64,000 nt of DNA from Streptomyces nymphaeiformis (GTDB lineage Bacteria; Actinomycetota; Actinomycetes; Streptomycetales; Streptomycetaceae), in the NCBI RefSeq assembly GCF_014203895.1, contig NZ_JACHJY010000004.1, positions 659,335 through 723,334 on the forward strand, in the 5' to 3' direction. Position numbers and translations under genes: made by a program. The notes under the pieces were generated by a model that was not told where the DNA came from, did not search any database, and was given only the letters and a program-made list of their open reading frames with translations. The first letter of the stretch is position 1, and each line of letters begins with the position of its first letter. Positions 62,657 to 64,000 of the stretch are shown piece after piece.

Positions 62657-64000
62657 ATGTCCATTTTCAGTTCTGACCACGCCGTCATGCCCGAGAACGA
62701 CGAGATCGTCGAGGCCGTAGAGGCCACCGAGATCGTCGAGACCGAGACCGACATCACCGTCACCGACGAGGTCACCGACGCCGAGGCCCCCGCCGAGGAG
62801 CCCGCCGAGCCCACCATCACCTTCGGCGACCTCGGTCTGCCCGAGGGCGTCGTGCGGAAGCTCGCGCAGAACGGCGTCACCACCCCCTTCCCGATCCAGG
62901 CGGCGACCATCCCGGACGCCCTGGCCGGCAAGGACATCCTCGGCCGCGGCCGCACCGGCTCCGGCAAGACCCTCTCCTTCGGTCTGCCGCTGCTCGCCAC
63001 CCTGGCGGACGGCCACACCGAGAAGAAGAAGCCCCGCGGCGTCATCCTCACCCCGACCCGTGAGCTCGCGATGCAGGTCGCGGACGCCCTCCAGCCCTAC
63101 GGCGACGTGCTCGGCCTCAAGATGAAGGTCGTCTGCGGCGGTACGTCCATGGGCAACCAGATCTACGCCCTGGAGCGCGGCGTCGACATCCTCGTCGCCA
63201 CCCCGGGCCGTCTGCGCGACATCATCAACCGCGGCGCCTGCTCCCTGGAGCAGGTCCAGGTCGCCGTCCTCGACGAGGCCGACCAGATGGCCGACCTGGG
63301 CTTCCTGCCCGAGGTCACCGAGCTGCTCGACCAGGTTCCCGAGGGCGGCCAGCGTCTCCTCTTCTCCGCCACCCTGGAGAACGAGATCGACACCCTCGTC
63401 AAGCGCTACCTGGTGAACCCGATCACGCACGAGGTCGACCCGTCCGCCGGCGCCGTCACCACGATGACCCACCACGTCCTCGTCGTGAAGCCGAAGGACA
63501 AGGCCCCGGTCACCGCCGCCATCGCCGCGCGCAAGGGCCGCACCATCATCTTCGTCCGCACCCAGCTGGGCGCGGACCGCATCGCCGAGCAGCTGCGCGA
63601 CGCCGGTGTGAAGGCCGACGCCCTGCACGGCGGCATGACCCAGGGCGCCCGTACGCGCACCCTGGCCGACTTCAAGGACGGCTACGTCAACGCGCTCGTC
63701 GCGACCGACGTCGCCGCCCGAGGCATCCACGTCGACGGCATCGACCTGGTCCTGAACGTGGACCCGGCCGGCGACCACAAGGACTACCTGCACCGCTCGG
63801 GCCGCACCGCCCGCGCCGGCCGCTCCGGTGTCGTGGTCTCCCTGGCCCTGCCGCACCAGCGCCGCCAGATCTTCCGTCTGATGGAGGACGCGGGCGTCGA
63901 CGCCTCGCGCCACATCGTCGGCGGCGCCGGCGCGTTCGACCCGGAGGTCGCCGAGATCACCGGCGCCCGTTCGCTGACCGAGGTCCAGGCCGACTCCGCG
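62657..64000 (+). CDS. DEAD-box RNA helicase (cut by window end)
   Basis: 448 codons to the window edge, frame still open. After a 50-residue acidic N-tail come the Q motif (F56, Q81), GRTGSGKT (97-104, Gly-Arg instead of Ala-Gln in motif I), PTRELA, TPGR, DEAD (VLDEADQM), SAT, HGGMTQGARTRTL, ATDVAARGIHVDGID and HRSGRTARAG. RhlE/DeaD type, unwinding RNA in ribosome assembly or mRNA decay. Start ATG 62657. The C-terminal extension is not visible. Confidence 0.95.
   Translation, partial: MSIFSSDHAVMPENDEIVEAVEATEIVETETDITVTDEVTDAEAPAEEPAEPTITFGDLGLPEGVVRKLAQNGVTTPFPIQAATIPDALAGKDILGRGRTGSGKTLSFGLPLLATLADGHTEKKKPRGVILTPTRELAMQVADALQPYGDVLGLKMKVVCGGTSMGNQIYALERGVDILVATPGRLRDIINRGACSLEQVQVAVLDEADQMADLGFLPEVTELLDQVPEGGQRLLFSATLENEIDTLVKRYLVNPITHEVDPSAGAVTTMTHHVLVVKPKDKAPVTAAIAARKGRTIIFVRTQLGADRIAEQLRDAGVKADALHGGMTQGARTRTLADFKDGYVNALVATDVAARGIHVDGIDLVLNVDPAGDHKDYLHRSGRTARAGRSGVVVSLALPHQRRQIFRLMEDAGVDASRHIVGGAGAFDPEVAEITGARSLTEVQADSA

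Overview
This is a high-GC actinobacterial chromosome segment, almost certainly Streptomyces. The evidence is the codon use, the frequent GTG starts, bldC (the developmental regulator, 68 aa), a valine dehydrogenase, an Lsr2-like protein beside purSQL, and many start codons sitting 6-7 nt behind a -10 hexamer (leaderless mRNAs). From general knowledge of S. coelicolor (bldC = SCO4091, vdh = SCO4089, lsrL = SCO4076), the right two thirds follow a conserved core chromosomal order. The left third is more variable.

Layout. 1-2.8 kb: a stand-alone LytR_C envelope protein, a small conserved protein and a HerA-like ATPase. 2.8-17 kb: accessory metabolism and small regulator/target pairs. These include an M28 aminopeptidase, a prolyl iminopeptidase, TetR/WrbA, a CsoR-family sensor, TetR/MFS exporter, YciI, an AlkZ-like protein, hydrolases, an XRE regulator, an aldo/keto reductase behind a MerR-type promoter, and ArsR/MFS. 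18-21.4 kb: a lower-GC cassette of a secreted protein, an ABC ATPase and a large FtsX/MacB-type permease. 21.8-24.4 kb: a secreted BNR-repeat protein. 24.5-28.2 kb: a 3.6 kb island in a tRNA-Ser(GGA) gene, bounded by a 54-bp duplication of the tRNA 3' half, with arm-type repeats just inside both ends and no integrase. It carries VapBC and a helicase-associated/WYL protein without ATPase motifs.

28.3-54 kb is core. It holds the SRP RNA gene and dnaX, then the de novo purine genes purD, purC, purS-purQ-purL, purF and purM. Together these cover most steps from PRPP to SAICAR. They are interleaved with a membrane protein, a DMF-amidase-like protein, an ABC/sensor-kinase/response-regulator operon, three tRNA-Gly genes, lsrL, an SCP-like enzyme, a META lipoprotein, a DUF3073 protein, vdh and bldC. 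54-64 kb: the HrpA helicase, a DsbA-like/CcdA thiol-redox pair, tRNA-Asp (x2), tRNA-Phe and tRNA-Glu, a zincin, a Pro/Gly-rich lipoprotein and a DEAD-box helicase cut by the window end.

Most noteworthy: (1) the integrase-less tRNA-Ser island; (2) a tRNA-Gly(UCC) gene that has lost both partners of the G18-U55 D-loop/T-loop contact, as expected of a tRNA used in cell-wall synthesis rather than translation; (3) a MerR-type 19-bp-spacer promoter with no MerR gene nearby; (4) a 15-bp repeat that multiplies an in-frame stop codon; (5) the long, palindrome-rich leader of bldC. No CRISPR array, insertion sequence, rRNA gene or biosynthetic gene cluster was seen.
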